Below are positions 23,239 to 33,655 of a stretch of DNA of 64,000 bases, piece by piece. Source of the DNA: Bathymodiolus brooksi (taxonomy: Eukaryota; Mollusca; Bivalvia; Mytilida; Modiolidae); assembly GCA_963680875.1 (NCBI GenBank), contig OY804583.1:31361331-31425330 (forward strand). The letters run 5' to 3'. The notes under the pieces are model-generated. The model did not search any database. It saw only the letters and a program-made list of their open reading frames with translations, and was not told where the DNA came from. The position numbers and the translations under genes are program-made. Positions within the stretch are counted from its first letter, which is position 1. Each line of letters starts with the position of its first letter.

Positions 23239-23373
23239 TGCACCATACTAGAATGCGACGACATGCCTAAATCGATGCAAAATGTCTTTTTCTTCAAAAT
23301 AATATCCAATGCAGCCGTGTGGTAATTCGGTCCATTAAATTTTCCATGTTACCTTGATTGTCACTGCACTATT
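23239..23373 (-). repeat. Right inverted repeat
   Basis: Complement of the left repeat, with TCACTGCACTATT at its outer side and CTGCACCATA at its inner side. Outside it, sequence related to the left flank may continue to 23439. Confidence 0.75.
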
Positions 23374-23439
23374 AAGGAAGCATGATGGAAAAGAGATATT
23401 CAATTTAGAATAGAAGGTATGAATGAAGTAAACACCTTC

Positions 23440-23965
23440 TTTAGTTTAGCTTAAGCATATTTTATTTGCATAAAAGTTGCAAATGGGATTGGACACAAGT
23501 TATGACAACATTAGTGAAGTCAATTCCCTTTTACAAAGATATAAACAAAAAATAATTGTACATAATGGCGATAATTATACAAATAAATTTTACAACATGA
23601 TATATTTAGACGTTAATAATAAAGTAAATATAAAGAAAAATAAGGTGAAATAAAATGTTCAAAACATAGGGATAGAAAGAAGGATAGGAAGAAGAAGAAA
23701 GGTTTCAAACAAACAAAAACAACAAAAAACAACATGGACTGGAGTGAGTAAGCTAGTATATTAGTTAAAGCGCTGGGGGCTTCTAATAAAAGAATAAACA
23801 GCAGAGAAGATTTCAATGTTTTGGTTAGGAGTCAAATTTTCATCACCAGCTAATATCAATTCAATTGTAACTACGTAATTCTTTAATTTATTAAACAAGA
23901 TTGCCCTATTTTCATTGTAAAAGGGACATTCAAGGAAAAAGTATATACAGTCTTCTGTCAAGAGA
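23440..23965 (-). mobile_element. LINE 3' end
   Basis: On the minus strand, a 66-aa frame (23761-23961) reads TEDCIYFFLECPFYNENR, then IEIFSAVYSFIRSPQRFN. This is the ED..HF...CP.Y...R pattern of the zinc-binding end of a non-LTR retrotransposon ORF2, here with Y in place of H. It is followed by a non-coding tail with AAATAAAATATGCTTAAGCT and ACTAAAG, ending near 23440, typical of a LINE 3' terminus. Upstream coding sequence is missing, so this is a 5'-truncated insertion. It abuts the right side of the inverted-repeat element. Confidence 0.7.
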
Positions 23966-24607
23966 TAGCATAAATGAATTTGTATTTACACGTATTTATT
24001 AGAGTGAACAGTAATTGAGCGACCAGAAAAGTTTACAAACAGTAAATCAGAATAGATAAAGTAGAAAGTGACACCTTTAATATGCATGAATGTCTTGATA
24101 TATACAAAACGGTAAAGGAAAAACATTGGCAAGTGCGATGAAAAAAAACTGTTATTTAAAACAAAAATGAAGAAGAAAATGTTGTATACTAAGCAGACAG
24201 GAGATATGCTTCTCTATGAGCTATTCCTTGTTTTCCTTGATAGTCGTTGGCAGTGGCTTTTTACAAATACATTCCCATAGGGAAACCGTTATGGATAGAA
24301 AAAGGATTTAGTTTCACCGCTGTAGGGTGCAACACATCCTAAAGTGGTGTCTGCTGGCTGTACGAGGGGGAAGGGGATAGTGGGGGGGGGGGGGGGGGGG
24401 GGTACACAACTCATTCCTGGGGAGACGTAAATTAGTGCCTCAATCTAGAAGAATGACACGTTCCACATGACTACATTCAAGAGCTCCCATTGAACAATAG
24501 TTTCTGAAGCGCGATCTCACGTGCCTATAATCAAGAGTTCCTATTGAACAACAGTTTGTTAAGCATGGCCCCAAAATGGGGGACAAGTTAATAATTACAC
24601 ATCACAC
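23966..24607. other. Gene-free stretch with a G run
   Basis: A run of about 21 G lies at 24382-24402 after GGGGGAAGGGGATAGT. Around 24470-24560 a short phrase (AAGAGCTCCCATTGAACAAT / AAGAGTTCCTATTGAACAAC) is repeated. No gene. Confidence 0.45.
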
Positions 24608-24785
24608 AGTGAAACCTTTCTACATCGACCCTGAATAGAGTGGAATCCTGTATAAGGCAAATTTTGAATACAATCCCAATGTAAGAAATAATAGGTAATT
24701 TAACCTGTATAAACCGACCACCTGTCTATTCCGAACAAAAAGTGTGGTTCCAATGAAGTTCGTCGTAAACAGTTTCACTTTTTAT
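24608..24785. mobile_element. MITE-A-like copy, diverged
   Basis: Begins CACAGTGAAACCTTTCTACA and ends AAACAGTTTCACTTTT, an inverted pair like the ends of the 2043 and 59090 copies. The interior has GACCACCTGTCTATTCCGAA. More diverged than the others. Confidence 0.5.
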
Positions 24786-25056
24786 GGAAAACATAGATAT
24801 TAAATTCAGTGCACATGACTGCTTTAGGTACGTTCAACGTTATGAATTTCGCAATGCTCGTGATTTTAATATACCAACAGCAAGACGTAATTAGCAAGAA
24901 TGGATACGGATGCAAATGAACATGAGAGACTGTATTATTATTACGCAAAGACAAAAATAAATGTAAAGGAACAGAGCTCTGATTGTTGTTCTACATTTCA
25001 CAGTCACAGTAGGGTCTTCAACAATGAACAGCTCATACTTTAAAATGAGTGTGGAA

Positions 25057-26161
25057 CTGCCCTAACCTGTTGTTGGGAGGTATTCTTTACTTCTGTTGAT
25101 AACGCCCCTAACCTGCTGTTGGGCGGTACTCTTTACTTCTGTTGATAACGCCCCTAACCTGTTGTTGGGCGGTACTCTTTACATCTGTCGATAACGTCCC
25201 TAACCTGTTGTTGGGCGGTACTCTTTACTTCTGTTGATAACGTCCCTAACCTGCTGTTGGGCGGTACTCTTTACTTCTGTTGATAACGCCACTAACCTGT
25301 TGTTGGGCGGTACTCTTTACATCTGTCGATAACGTCCCTAACCTGTTGTTGGGCGGTACTCTTTACTTCTGTTGATAACGTCCCTAACCTGTTGTTGGGA
25401 GGTACTCTTTACTTATGTAGATAACGCCCCTAACCTGTTGTTGGGAGGTACTCTTTACTTCTGTTGATAACGCCCCTAACCTGTTGTTGGGAGGTACTCT
25501 TTACTTCTGTTGATAACGCCCCTAACCTGTTGTTGGGAGGTACTCTTTACATCTGTCGATAACGCCCGTAACCTGCTGTTGGGCGGTACTCTTTACTTCT
25601 GTTGATAACGCCCCTAACCTGTTGTTGGGAGGTACTCTTTACATCTGTCGATAACGCCCCTAACCTGCTGTTGGGCGATACTCTTTACTTCTGTTGATAA
25701 CGTCCCTAACCTGTTGTTGGGAGGTACTCTTTACTTCTGTTGATAACGCCACTAACCTGTTGTTGGGAGGTACTCTTTACTTCTGTTGATAACGTCCCTA
25801 ACCTGTTGTTGGGAGGTACTCTTTACTTCTGTCGATAACGCCCCTAACCTGCTGTTGGGAGGTACTCTTTACATCTGTCGATAACGCCCCTAACCTGCTG
25901 TTGGGCGGTACTCTTTACTTCTGTCGATAACGCCCCTAATCTGATGTTGGGCGGTACTCTTTACTTCTGTTGATAACGACCCTAACCTGCTGTTGGGAGG
26001 TACTCTTTACTTCTGTCGATAACGCCCCTAACCTGCTGTTGGGCGGTACTCTTTACTTCTGTCGATGACGCCCCTAACCTGCTGTTAGGCGGTACTCTTT
26101 ACTTCTGTCGATAACGCCCCTAACCTGCTGTTGGGCGGTACTCTTTACTTCAGTTGATAAA
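25057..26161. repeat. 46-bp minisatellite, about 24 copies
   Basis: Unit contains CCTAACCTGTTGTTGGGCGG, TACTCTTTACTTCTGTTGAT and AACG. Variants (GTTG/CTG, GGGC/GGGA, TTCTGTTG/ATCTGTCG) are shuffled between copies, as expected from unequal exchange. No open frame of interest. It lies just upstream of a SINE2 3' part. Confidence 0.93.
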
Positions 26162-26184
26162 CGCTACATCTGTTAATCTTTGTA

Positions 26185-26425
26185 GTTCATATGTAATTTG
26201 GTGTAAGAGCAGAGACTTGGATGACTTGGAATCAGGATAACGTGTCCTAGTGTGGTGACATGTCTATTCGAGTACTGTTGTTATAGTGGGCCAGTACCAT
26301 ACAAATCCAACTAAGAGTGTTGTTCTAGATAAAAACAGACACTATCATTACTTCATCGAATATAGCGTGTTTTCGCCATGATGAATAATAACCGAACATT
26401 GCTCATTTGGCGTTTAGAAACAGTC
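26185..26425 (+). mobile_element. SINE2, 3' two-thirds
   Basis: Starts in the body at AGAGCAGAGACTTGGATGAC, then TTGGAATCAGGATAACGTGT, AATCCAACTAAGAGTGTTGT and TTTGGCGTTTAGAAACAGTC with a CCCACCCAATCAC end. The tRNA-like head is absent. Confidence 0.75.
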
Positions 26426-26519
26426 ACCCACCCAATCACTATATTGTCTATGATTGCTTGTATATCTGTTGGAAAAGACTTTAGAAGTTAATATTTTTTT
26501 GTCTAATCCATTCTTTGTT

Positions 26520-29150
26520 ATTATGAAAAGAAAGTTTAAACAATTCCACCAATATCAACAAAACGAACAATCACCACTCATCTCAACTGAACTCACTGAA
26601 CACAAAAACACAACGTTATATATGACGTTGAAAATCCAGGTCCTGGCCTGGACAGGCACAAATATGTGGCTTAAGGTAGTAGGCCTGGGGTATGGGAGAT
26701 AACTCTATTTTCAGTGTCTTCTCAAATGTATGATCATCTGTGCGTTTGAAAATTCCCCTTCAATTCCAAGCTTCTTGGTGACAAAGATTGTTTACATTGG
26801 ATATGGCCAGTAAAAAAAATGACTCCTTTTCCTTTTACCTTTCCATAGCTGTGCTCCTTGCAGGGCTCACCAAACCAGCCGAAGTGGGCGATATTCTCGC
26901 CCTATATCGGCTGAAGTCGCTCTCCCTTGACTACAATTCACAAAGCGAAATTAAAGTCGCCTTGTTTCTTTTTACAAGTCACTCTTTTCTTGCAAATAAT
27001 CTTCCGTTTTAGGGTATTAAAAGCTGATTGTCAAAACAATTATAATCAATGGGAAGATACATAAGAATACGAGGAAAAGGTTTTATTCAAGCAATAAAGA
27101 AGGTTTAATTTGTTGATACAAAAGTATCACGGCAAACTTCTGCAAATTTGTACTGACGAAATTCCAGGTGAATATTAAATCCCAAATCTTAAAATATACA
27201 AACAGACGCTTCCTTTACCAAATTGGCCGTTGAATTGTGTTATATTCTAATTATTTTCACAAAACTTGAGTTATTTGTAGCTTTTTAAAAGCTAAACAAT
27301 CAACATGTCTAAGTTTTAAACACGGCGATCATGGGGGCGTAGGAAATTGGGGGAAGGAAACGAACATTTAGATGTCATTGACAGATTTCAAGGCAAAAAA
27401 TGAATAAATCAAAAATCAATAAATATTAGATCAATAATAATAATAAAACAAATACAAAACATGAATTTAATGTTAAATATGAAAGATATTAGCAAAGATA
27501 GAAAGCTATGTTTGGGGAAAAAATTGTAATATCTGAACCTCTCTTATACCGCCACCCCCTTCTTCTAAGACAGCTAAAGAATAACCAGAATCAAACGAAT
27601 ACAACTGGAGCACAGAATTTTAAGGAATTTAACAATACAGCTGGGTGGCTGTCTGTGTTTTTTGTGCTTTTTTTTTGTAATGAATTAATCAAGTAGAGTC
27701 ACCCTCAAACCACCCTCCCCAGCCGACTTGAAAATAAAAAAGACAAATGCAGTCATTTGGTAATTTGGACATCCACTTTGTCAATTATAAGAATTGAAAA
27801 GCTTTTTGTTATTGGTAACTAGTTATTTTTTATCTCACAAAAAAAGAAACTATCAAAGGATGGGTGTGTGATAACTTTCCTCGACAATTTCAGTTTTTTC
27901 TGGGTACCTTCCATGAAAAACAAAAATTTTAATATTTAAAAAATCTGACGGTAAAAGTTTGTAAAATTTGGTGCAATGATGTCTATATGTCTATTCTTCA
28001 GTGTGACATTTTTTGGTGGAAATTAATTGACAGGAATTTTTTTAATCCGATTTTTAATACCAAGGTGGTCCTCAGGGCATCCCCCCTTTCTTGCAGTTTC
28101 CACATTTTTGCATGTGATTATCTCCAAACAGGATATTCAGATATGCTAGATATTTCATATTTATTCAACAGCAACACTCTCAAGTGTATTAAAGCCAAAA
28201 TATTCCCTTTCAATCAGAAATAAATGTGCATATCTATTAGAATCTTCCGAAACTAGTATTACCATCTGGCGTCAAGAATACCCCCAAAATTGCTATATTT
28301 AGGATGTGCTATGGAGAAAACGGCACGGTGAAATTTTTTGAAACTTTGGCAGATAATGTATTTAGACATAACTATTCCATGATGCAAATTTAAAAAAAAT
28401 TGAATGATGGGAAAATTTTAGGGTAACCCAGGTCTACCACCTTAAACATGGGTAAAAGAAATCTCAAACTTTAGATTGTTGACAAGCCGACAAAATCGAC
28501 TGAATAATTTTTGTTGTCCGATTTTTTATTTTTTTTTTCTAAATGGAAAGGGCTCGGAATCTGTGTAGAAATCCGTGCAAATAACTAGCGGACCATTCCA
28601 GATGACAAACCCTATTGTCATAACTTGTTCATGTTTACATATATACTGATACCAAATGTACGCTACCTTAATATATGTCCATCATTTATCATATTTTTAT
28701 AAGATTCATATATCGAATCTTGATCTATCAAAAATATTTTTACGGTTTTCTCCGTTTTTTGGTACTCTAGTTTCCTTAACTTTAAATAATGTAGTTAAAG
28801 TCTTTATATTTGAAAAGTAAAGACAGATGAGATGTATAAATATATTATTTGAATTGCAATTTGTGTGTCAGTGTCTTCAAAAAAATATCAAGATTAATAA
28901 TATTTTGTATTTGAAATGTATGTTATAATTATTCCTTCGAATAAAATCTAAGTTATATACAAATTGCTGGATTTAAAAAAGAATATTCGATATTTTAAAA
29001 TAAGTAAAGGGAGGTAATTATTTCTGTTTATTAGTTTTCGATGTAGTTATAATTATGAATTCATCGTGTCCAAAATTATTGAAATGATGGCGACTGACAA
29101 TAATGTAATTGTTTTTTTATTGTCATTTTTTCTATAATAAAAAGTGCAAA
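26520..29150 (+). mobile_element. TE-X left copy, interrupted
   Basis: Homologous in inverted orientation to 31960-32795. Shared blocks are AATCCAGGTCCTGGC (near 26634), AATCCGTGCAAATAACT (28571), TACGGTTTTCTCCGTTTTTT (28741), GGTACTCTAGTTTCCTT and AAAGGGAGGTAATTATT (about 29007). Between the first and second blocks lies a nested element (26675-28441) absent from the other copy. No coding sequence of TE-X itself is visible. The start, TTATGAAAAGAAAGTTTAAA, also matches the right edge of the 52-bp array at 41937-42756. The small frames at 26454-26702 and 26788-27012 show no known motif. Confidence 0.7.
26675..28441. mobile_element. Nested TTAA-flanked transposon, 1.77 kb
   Basis: Bounded by TTAA (26671-26674 and 28442-28445). 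Its ends are inverted repeats: GGTAGTAGGCCTGGGG at the left, and the complement of the right end reads GGTGGTAGACCTGGGT. The inverted TE-X copy at 32.6 kb has no insertion and shows TTGA at the matching position, so it acts as an empty site. TTAA duplication is typical of piggyBac and Kolobok superfamilies. No transposase is recognisable, so this is a non-autonomous or decayed member. Confidence 0.72.
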
Positions 29151-29900
29151 CATGTATCAATTGTAAGATTGTAAACGTAATATTTGTATTAGATAAGTTA
29201 TTATGTCTGTTTATGAGCAATTTGACTTTTTAAAACTTGTCAAGGACGTGTTCGACTTGCAACTTGATATAAGAAACAACTTTTTTTTGTCTTAAATGAA
29301 TAAAAGTTGCAAAAAAAAAAACAACAGCACATAGTCAAAATATTTTACATGGGGATACTTTGCATAGCATTAAAAGAAAGAAATACAAAACGGGTTGTGA
29401 AGCATTGGTATTCGCCAAAGTCACCTTCGACAGAATGGTCATGATTTTTTATAGAATATGTATTTTTTTCTTTTTTTGCTATGTAGTTGGATTATTGCAA
29501 TATTCAAAGAGTGTTTGATCAAAGGTAGGAACTCCCACTGTTTTTAAGTTGTATTGTTATGCCCCAAAATTGTATCAGAAGTGGTAAAAATTGCAAAATG
29601 TACGCCATATTTACAATGTTTTCAAGTTCAGATGTACCTTTTCTACATTTCCGAATTAAATAACGCTATATGTATGCGGGGAGTGCCTAGTCTATGCCAT
29701 ACACATCATGTTGTGGTATTTATTTTTATAATTATTTACTTAAAGCAAAAAATCTGAATTCTACAACAAAATGATGTTCAATCATGAAAAACCGGAAACT
29801 TAGTCTATGTGAAAACAGCATCTTATATCAATATCAAATAATTATTATTGTTTTTAATTCATGTTTGCTTTCAAATAAAATATTGAATGACATTAAGATT
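29151..29900. other. Gene-free stretch
   Basis: AT-rich. The 67-aa frame at 29554-29757 has no recognisable motif. Confidence 0.3.
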
Positions 29901-29904
29901 TGAG

Positions 29905-30262
29905 TGAGTGAGTGATTGTTGTTTAACGCCAATTCAGCAATTATATATTATGGCGAGAACAAGTTAATTGTCAATGAGATGATGATTATGCCCGCTTTGT
30001 TCTAGAACAATACGCTGAGTTGGATTTTTATAGTGATAGCTCACTGAAACAACAGTCGACGGGTAGACATGTCGCTCCACTCGGACACATTATTCTGATT
30101 CCGAACCAACCAGTCTTTGCTCTTTCTCCTTAATGCTGCGTACTTAGCGGAGAAACAACAAATACCAATTTTACAGTCTTTGGTTTGACCCGATCGGAGC
30201 TCGAACCCACGATCTACCGCACTCGAGGCGAGCACGCTAACCACTACGCCACCTATCTTTGA
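29905..30262 (-). mobile_element. Full-length SINE2
   Basis: On the minus strand the tRNA-like head has an excellent box A (TGGCGTAGTGG) and box B (GGGTTCGAGCTCC). Then follow AAACCAAAGACTGTAAAATT, GGTTCGGAATCAGAATAATG, the phrase with CCGTCGACTGTTGTTTCAGT, and a tail GGCGTTAAACAACAATCACT ending in an ACTC simple run. This is the reference copy for SINE2 here. The 92-aa minus frame through it (30041-30319) is a translation of the SINE. Confidence 0.88.
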
Positions 30263-30394
30263 ATGTGGAGTAACAAAACCAAGGTTAAATGTTTTGTTGT
30301 ATATTTTATTGATATGCATGTCGTGGACAATGTCAAATCAGAACTCTTAGTTATCAGGATAACGTTGTTTCTTTATATTCTGTAGTTTAAAGGT

Positions 30395-30975
30395 AATTAA
30401 TTGAGTGAATCTGGTGGACTGATGGATGGCATTCATAATATTCTTAAAGCAGCGTTTGCTGAGGATCAATTCTTACTTAAAAAAAGAAATTTTTGGTTGA
30501 AAAAAATGTACGAAATATTAGTCTTATTTCAAATATCATCAACAATTAACTCAAAATCCTTCAACAAAAAGATAGAAGATTTTTATAAAGATAAATTAAA
30601 ATCAGAATTATGTAGAATAAAACAGAACAACAGTGCTAGTGGTAAATTAAGATTTTATAGTAAAAATATTGGCGATTTTGAACTACAAAGATATTTAAAA
30701 CTCAACGATATATCTAAAGATTTAAGACGCATGTTGACCACATTAAGAATCAGCGCACATTCTTTGGCGATAGAAACTGGTAGATATGGTACAAAAAAAT
30801 ACCAGCTGGTCAAAGATTTTGTAAATTCTGCCCCACAAATGTGGAAGATGAGATGCATTTTCTTTTTCAGTGTCCTCAATACAATTTATTAAGAAATGAA
30901 TATAATATTCCTTTTATAAACATATATGATTTTATTAATCCTGCAATAATACATGGTGCAAAAATTAGTTTGTAA
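30395..30975 (+). pseudogene. LINE ORF2 C-terminal remnant, frameshifted
   Basis: A 163-codon frame (30401-30892, no good ATG at its start) reads KLRFYSKNIGDFELQRYLKL and LRISAHSLAIETGRYG. This is the conserved stretch before the terminal zinc motif of many non-LTR retrotransposons. After a run of seven A (30793-30799) the similarity moves to another frame: RFCKFCPTNVEDEMHFLFQC, with Cys at 30820 and 30829, His at 30856 and Cys at 30871, then CPQYNLLRNEYN, ending at a TAA at 30973-30975. The RT domain itself is missing. The single frameshift lies in a homopolymer, so a sequencing error is possible. Confidence 0.75.
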
Positions 30976-31100
30976 ATTTATCAAAGAAGCCATGTTTTTG
31001 AGAGAACATCCATCAGTCGACCAAAATTAATCTTCACACTGCATTACCATTCACTATTAGTAGTGACTTATTATTATTATTATTATTATTATTATCAGAG

Positions 31101-31371
31101 AAGGGCCTGGGTGGCTCAGTGAGTTAGGTAGTTGGATTACCTAACAACTCATACAAGCCTATCACCAATACGGCGTGGGTTCGCGCCCGGCTTTGTAAAT
31201 TACAAAAAGGGTGACTCGCAGCCGCAAGTGATAAAGTTACCAGTTGCTTGCCCATGATCGGTGGTTCTCTCCGGGTACTCCGGCTTCTTTCACCACTAAA
31301 ACTGGTATAAAAAATGATATTGCTGAAATATTGCTGAAAGTGGCGTTAAAAACCAAAAATCAATCAATTAA
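31101..31371 (+). mobile_element. SINE3, full length with target duplication
   Basis: Flanked by an 11-bp direct repeat TATTATCAGAG (31090-31100 and 31372-31382), a clear target-site duplication. The head is tRNA-like (GGTGGCTCAGTGAGTTAGGT as box A region, GTGGGTTCGCGCCCGG as box B). The body GGTTCTCTCCGGGTACTCCG and tail AAAGTGGCGTTAAAAACC are those of SINE1, but the head differs. It inserted next to an ATT microsatellite (31068-31096). Confidence 0.88.
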
Positions 31372-31382
31372 TATTATCAGAG

Positions 31383-31833
31383 ATGTGTACATGTCTCCGT
31401 TTTTATATACAATGTATGAATACTTTAACAATTATGTTGTAACTAAATGTCTTTTATCTTGTGATGTACTTTTAATGTTAACTGGATCACGCCAATATAC
31501 TGTGCTATTTCCATTAAAATATTGAATTGAATTGAATTGTTCAAATTGAATTAATATTATTAGATTGTAGCACAGTTACGCTTTTTTTTAATCCCTCGAC
31601 TACTCTAAAAAAAACCACAAGGGAGGGATCTCAAATGTCAAATTTTCATACAACACTTTTTCAAAATAGTTTTGCATTGGTGTCTTGACTTGATTTGCCA
31701 TAATATTGGTACCTCTTTGAAGCATAATAAATATATTTTTGATATTCCTATTCCTTTTTGTCATAATCTTTACCTATCTGCAACTTTTAAGCATTTTTTA
31801 ACAGAATTTGCCGCACGTGCGATCTGATTGGTA
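31383..31833. other. Gene-free stretch
   Basis: AT-rich flank with short TGAATTGAATTG-type simple sequence near 31525-31550. Nothing else recognised. Confidence 0.3.
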
Positions 31834-31947
31834 GAAATAGAGAAAAATAGTGAAAATTTAGATGTTCGGGTAATATAATATACATATATAAGAGACATAT
31901 ATATTATATTACCCGAACATCTAAATTTTCACTATTATTCTCTATTT
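31834..31947. repeat. Foldback with ~48-bp near-perfect arms
   Basis: AATTTAGATGTTCGGGTAAT at the left pairs with ATTACCCGAACATCTAAATT at the right. The arms continue outward to AAATAGAGAA / TTCTCTATTT with one mismatch. The loop is about 18 nt of AT-rich sequence. Confidence 0.92.
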
Positions 31948-31959
31948 GTGACTAAAATT

Positions 31960-32795
31960 CATACGACTGTGGTCAAATACATTAATATCAGTCGTCTTCG
32001 TTTCAATATAAAATAGTGTACTACAACAAAAATAATTACAAATAAACAGACATTATTACCTCCCTTTATTTATTTTTATAAAATCAAATATTCTGTTCTC
32101 AATCCAAAGATCTATATATTATTTATATTTTATTCACATAATTAATTAAAGAAGTGATGTTGAATACAACATATAATTGATTTTGATTTTTGTTTACTAC
32201 ACTGACAGGCAAAATGCAATTAAAAAAATGTATTTATACATCCTACCTGTCTTTCTTATTTAATATATAAAATTTTTAACTACATGAAAAAATTTAAGGA
32301 AACTAGAGTACCAAAAAACGGAGAAAACCGTAAAAAGATTTTTGAGAACCCAAGATTCGTTACACGAATCTATAAATAAAACAAGATAAAAGTTGTAGAA
32401 TACATTTGAGTATTACTTAGGTAATCAATTTTTTTTTATTTTCATATGAAAACGAACAAATTTGTATACCAATACCGTTTGTTCGCAATCTATAATTGTC
32501 CCGCCAGTTATTTGCACGGATTTTTCCACACATTGTGAGTACTTTCTATTATTTTTGGAAATTTTTCGATCTACTAAAAGTATTCAGTCGAATTTGTCGT
32601 CTTGTCAATAATTTAAGGCTAGTGATCCCGTTCACCGGTTCAACGCCACCACATGTTTGTGCGTGCCAGGACCTGGATTTCCAACGTTATATGTCGTTGT
32701 CTTTTTCGTGTTCGGCGAGTTCAGTTAAGATTAGATGTGATTGTTGGTTTTGTTGACATTGGTTGACTTGATCACCATCACTGTTTAAACTTACA
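31960..32795 (-). mobile_element. TE-X right copy, uninterrupted
   Basis: Inverted relative to 26520-29150, and shorter because it lacks the nested TTAA element. Shared blocks include AAGGAAACTAGAGTACC, AAAACGGAGAAAACCGTAAA and AGTTATTTGCACGGATTT. Its end holds CACCATCACTGTTTAAACTT, which is also part of the 52-bp array unit at 41937-42756. The 86-aa plus frame at 32496-32756 is not a gene. Confidence 0.7.
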
Positions 32796-33290
32796 ATGCC
32801 AAATTTGGCAAATGGGAAGACTATTTAAACTTTATCTTAACAGTCTTATCATGAACAAATTATTAAAAAGAAGCAGGGAAAATGTTTGGTACACAGTGAA
32901 CATATATTTCAATAACGTTTTCTTCTACTCAATAGGTAGCGAACCGATAAACATACATTTGAAAAGCGACGGTCATCTTCAATGTGAGAAATTAATGCAG
33001 AACAGGATTTTCAAATCTGACTTAAAAAGAGCGTCCTCCCTTCTCTTTTTTTATACTATTATATATATATTACAGTACCTTTGTTCAACTTTCGATATGG
33101 TATTAAAATTATTTTTATTTACTTTCTATGGTAAGCAAAGTGTTGTAATAAAAACTACATTTAAATTACCCATTCCTCAACAATTTACTCTGATCTCTTA
33201 GAGGGGCTCCTTTGTTTAAGGAGGAAAAAATAGAAGAAGGAAAGACCCATCTGCTTATCTCGATTTTAGGATTTTTTGAAAATCAAACCA
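32796..33290. other. Gene-free, one unassigned frame
   Basis: A 129-aa plus frame (32812-33201) runs through AT-rich sequence. I see no motif, signal or splice context that supports it. Confidence 0.25.
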
Positions 33291-33627
33291 ACAATGTTGA
33301 GACATATGCCCCTATCCCACAATGTTGAGACATATGCCCCTATCCCACAATGTTGAGACATATGCCCCTATCCCACAATCTTGAAACATATGCCCCTATC
33401 CCACAATGTTGAGACATATGCCCCTATCCCACAATGTTGAGACATATGCCCCTATCCCACAATGTTGAGACATATGCCCCTATCCCACAATCTTGAAACA
33501 TATGCCCCTATCCCACAATGTTGAGACATATGCCCCTATCCCACAATGTTGAGACATATGCCCCTATCCCACAATGTTGAGACATATGCCCCTATCCCAC
33601 AATGTTGAGACATATGCCCCTATCCCA
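33291..33627. repeat. 28-bp minisatellite, 12 copies
   Basis: Unit ACAATGTTGAGACATATGCC plus CCTATCCC. Copies 4 (33375) and 8 (33487) share the same variant, ATCTTGAAAC, so units were duplicated in blocks of four (112 bp). Confidence 0.95.
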
Positions 33628-33655
33628 AAAACAACCACTCATTCACTTGCTCTCC

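Larger units (their letters stand above)
20061..23439 (+). mobile_element. 3.4-kb inverted-repeat element carrying a broken gene
   Basis: Long imperfect inverted repeats (20133-20276 and 23239-23373) flank a plus-strand coding pseudogene (20901-22620). A further 10-bp match outside each repeat (AAGGTGTTTA at 20061-20070 and its complement at 23429-23438) suggests the homology may extend outward, so the true ends are uncertain. The arrangement of inverted ends with one coding unit inside is that of a cut-and-paste DNA transposon. I do not recognise the family. On the right side, TTAATAGTGCAGTGAC would fit a TTAA target, but the left has GTTATAGTGCAGTGAC. Confidence 0.6.

Noticed and set aside
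24382..24402. Long G run as a G-quadruplex regulatory site
   Set aside because: A homopolymer with no gene nearby. Its length is also likely to be unreliable.
25057..26161. Regularly spaced repeats resembling a CRISPR array
   Set aside because: Units are directly abutting with no unique spacers, and the DNA is from an animal. The same applies to the other arrays.
30041..30319. 92-aa minus-strand frame
   Set aside because: It lies across a full-length SINE2, including its tRNA-like head.
32812..33201. 129-aa plus-strand frame
   Set aside because: No recognisable motif or splice context, and AT-rich sequence readily gives frames of this length.
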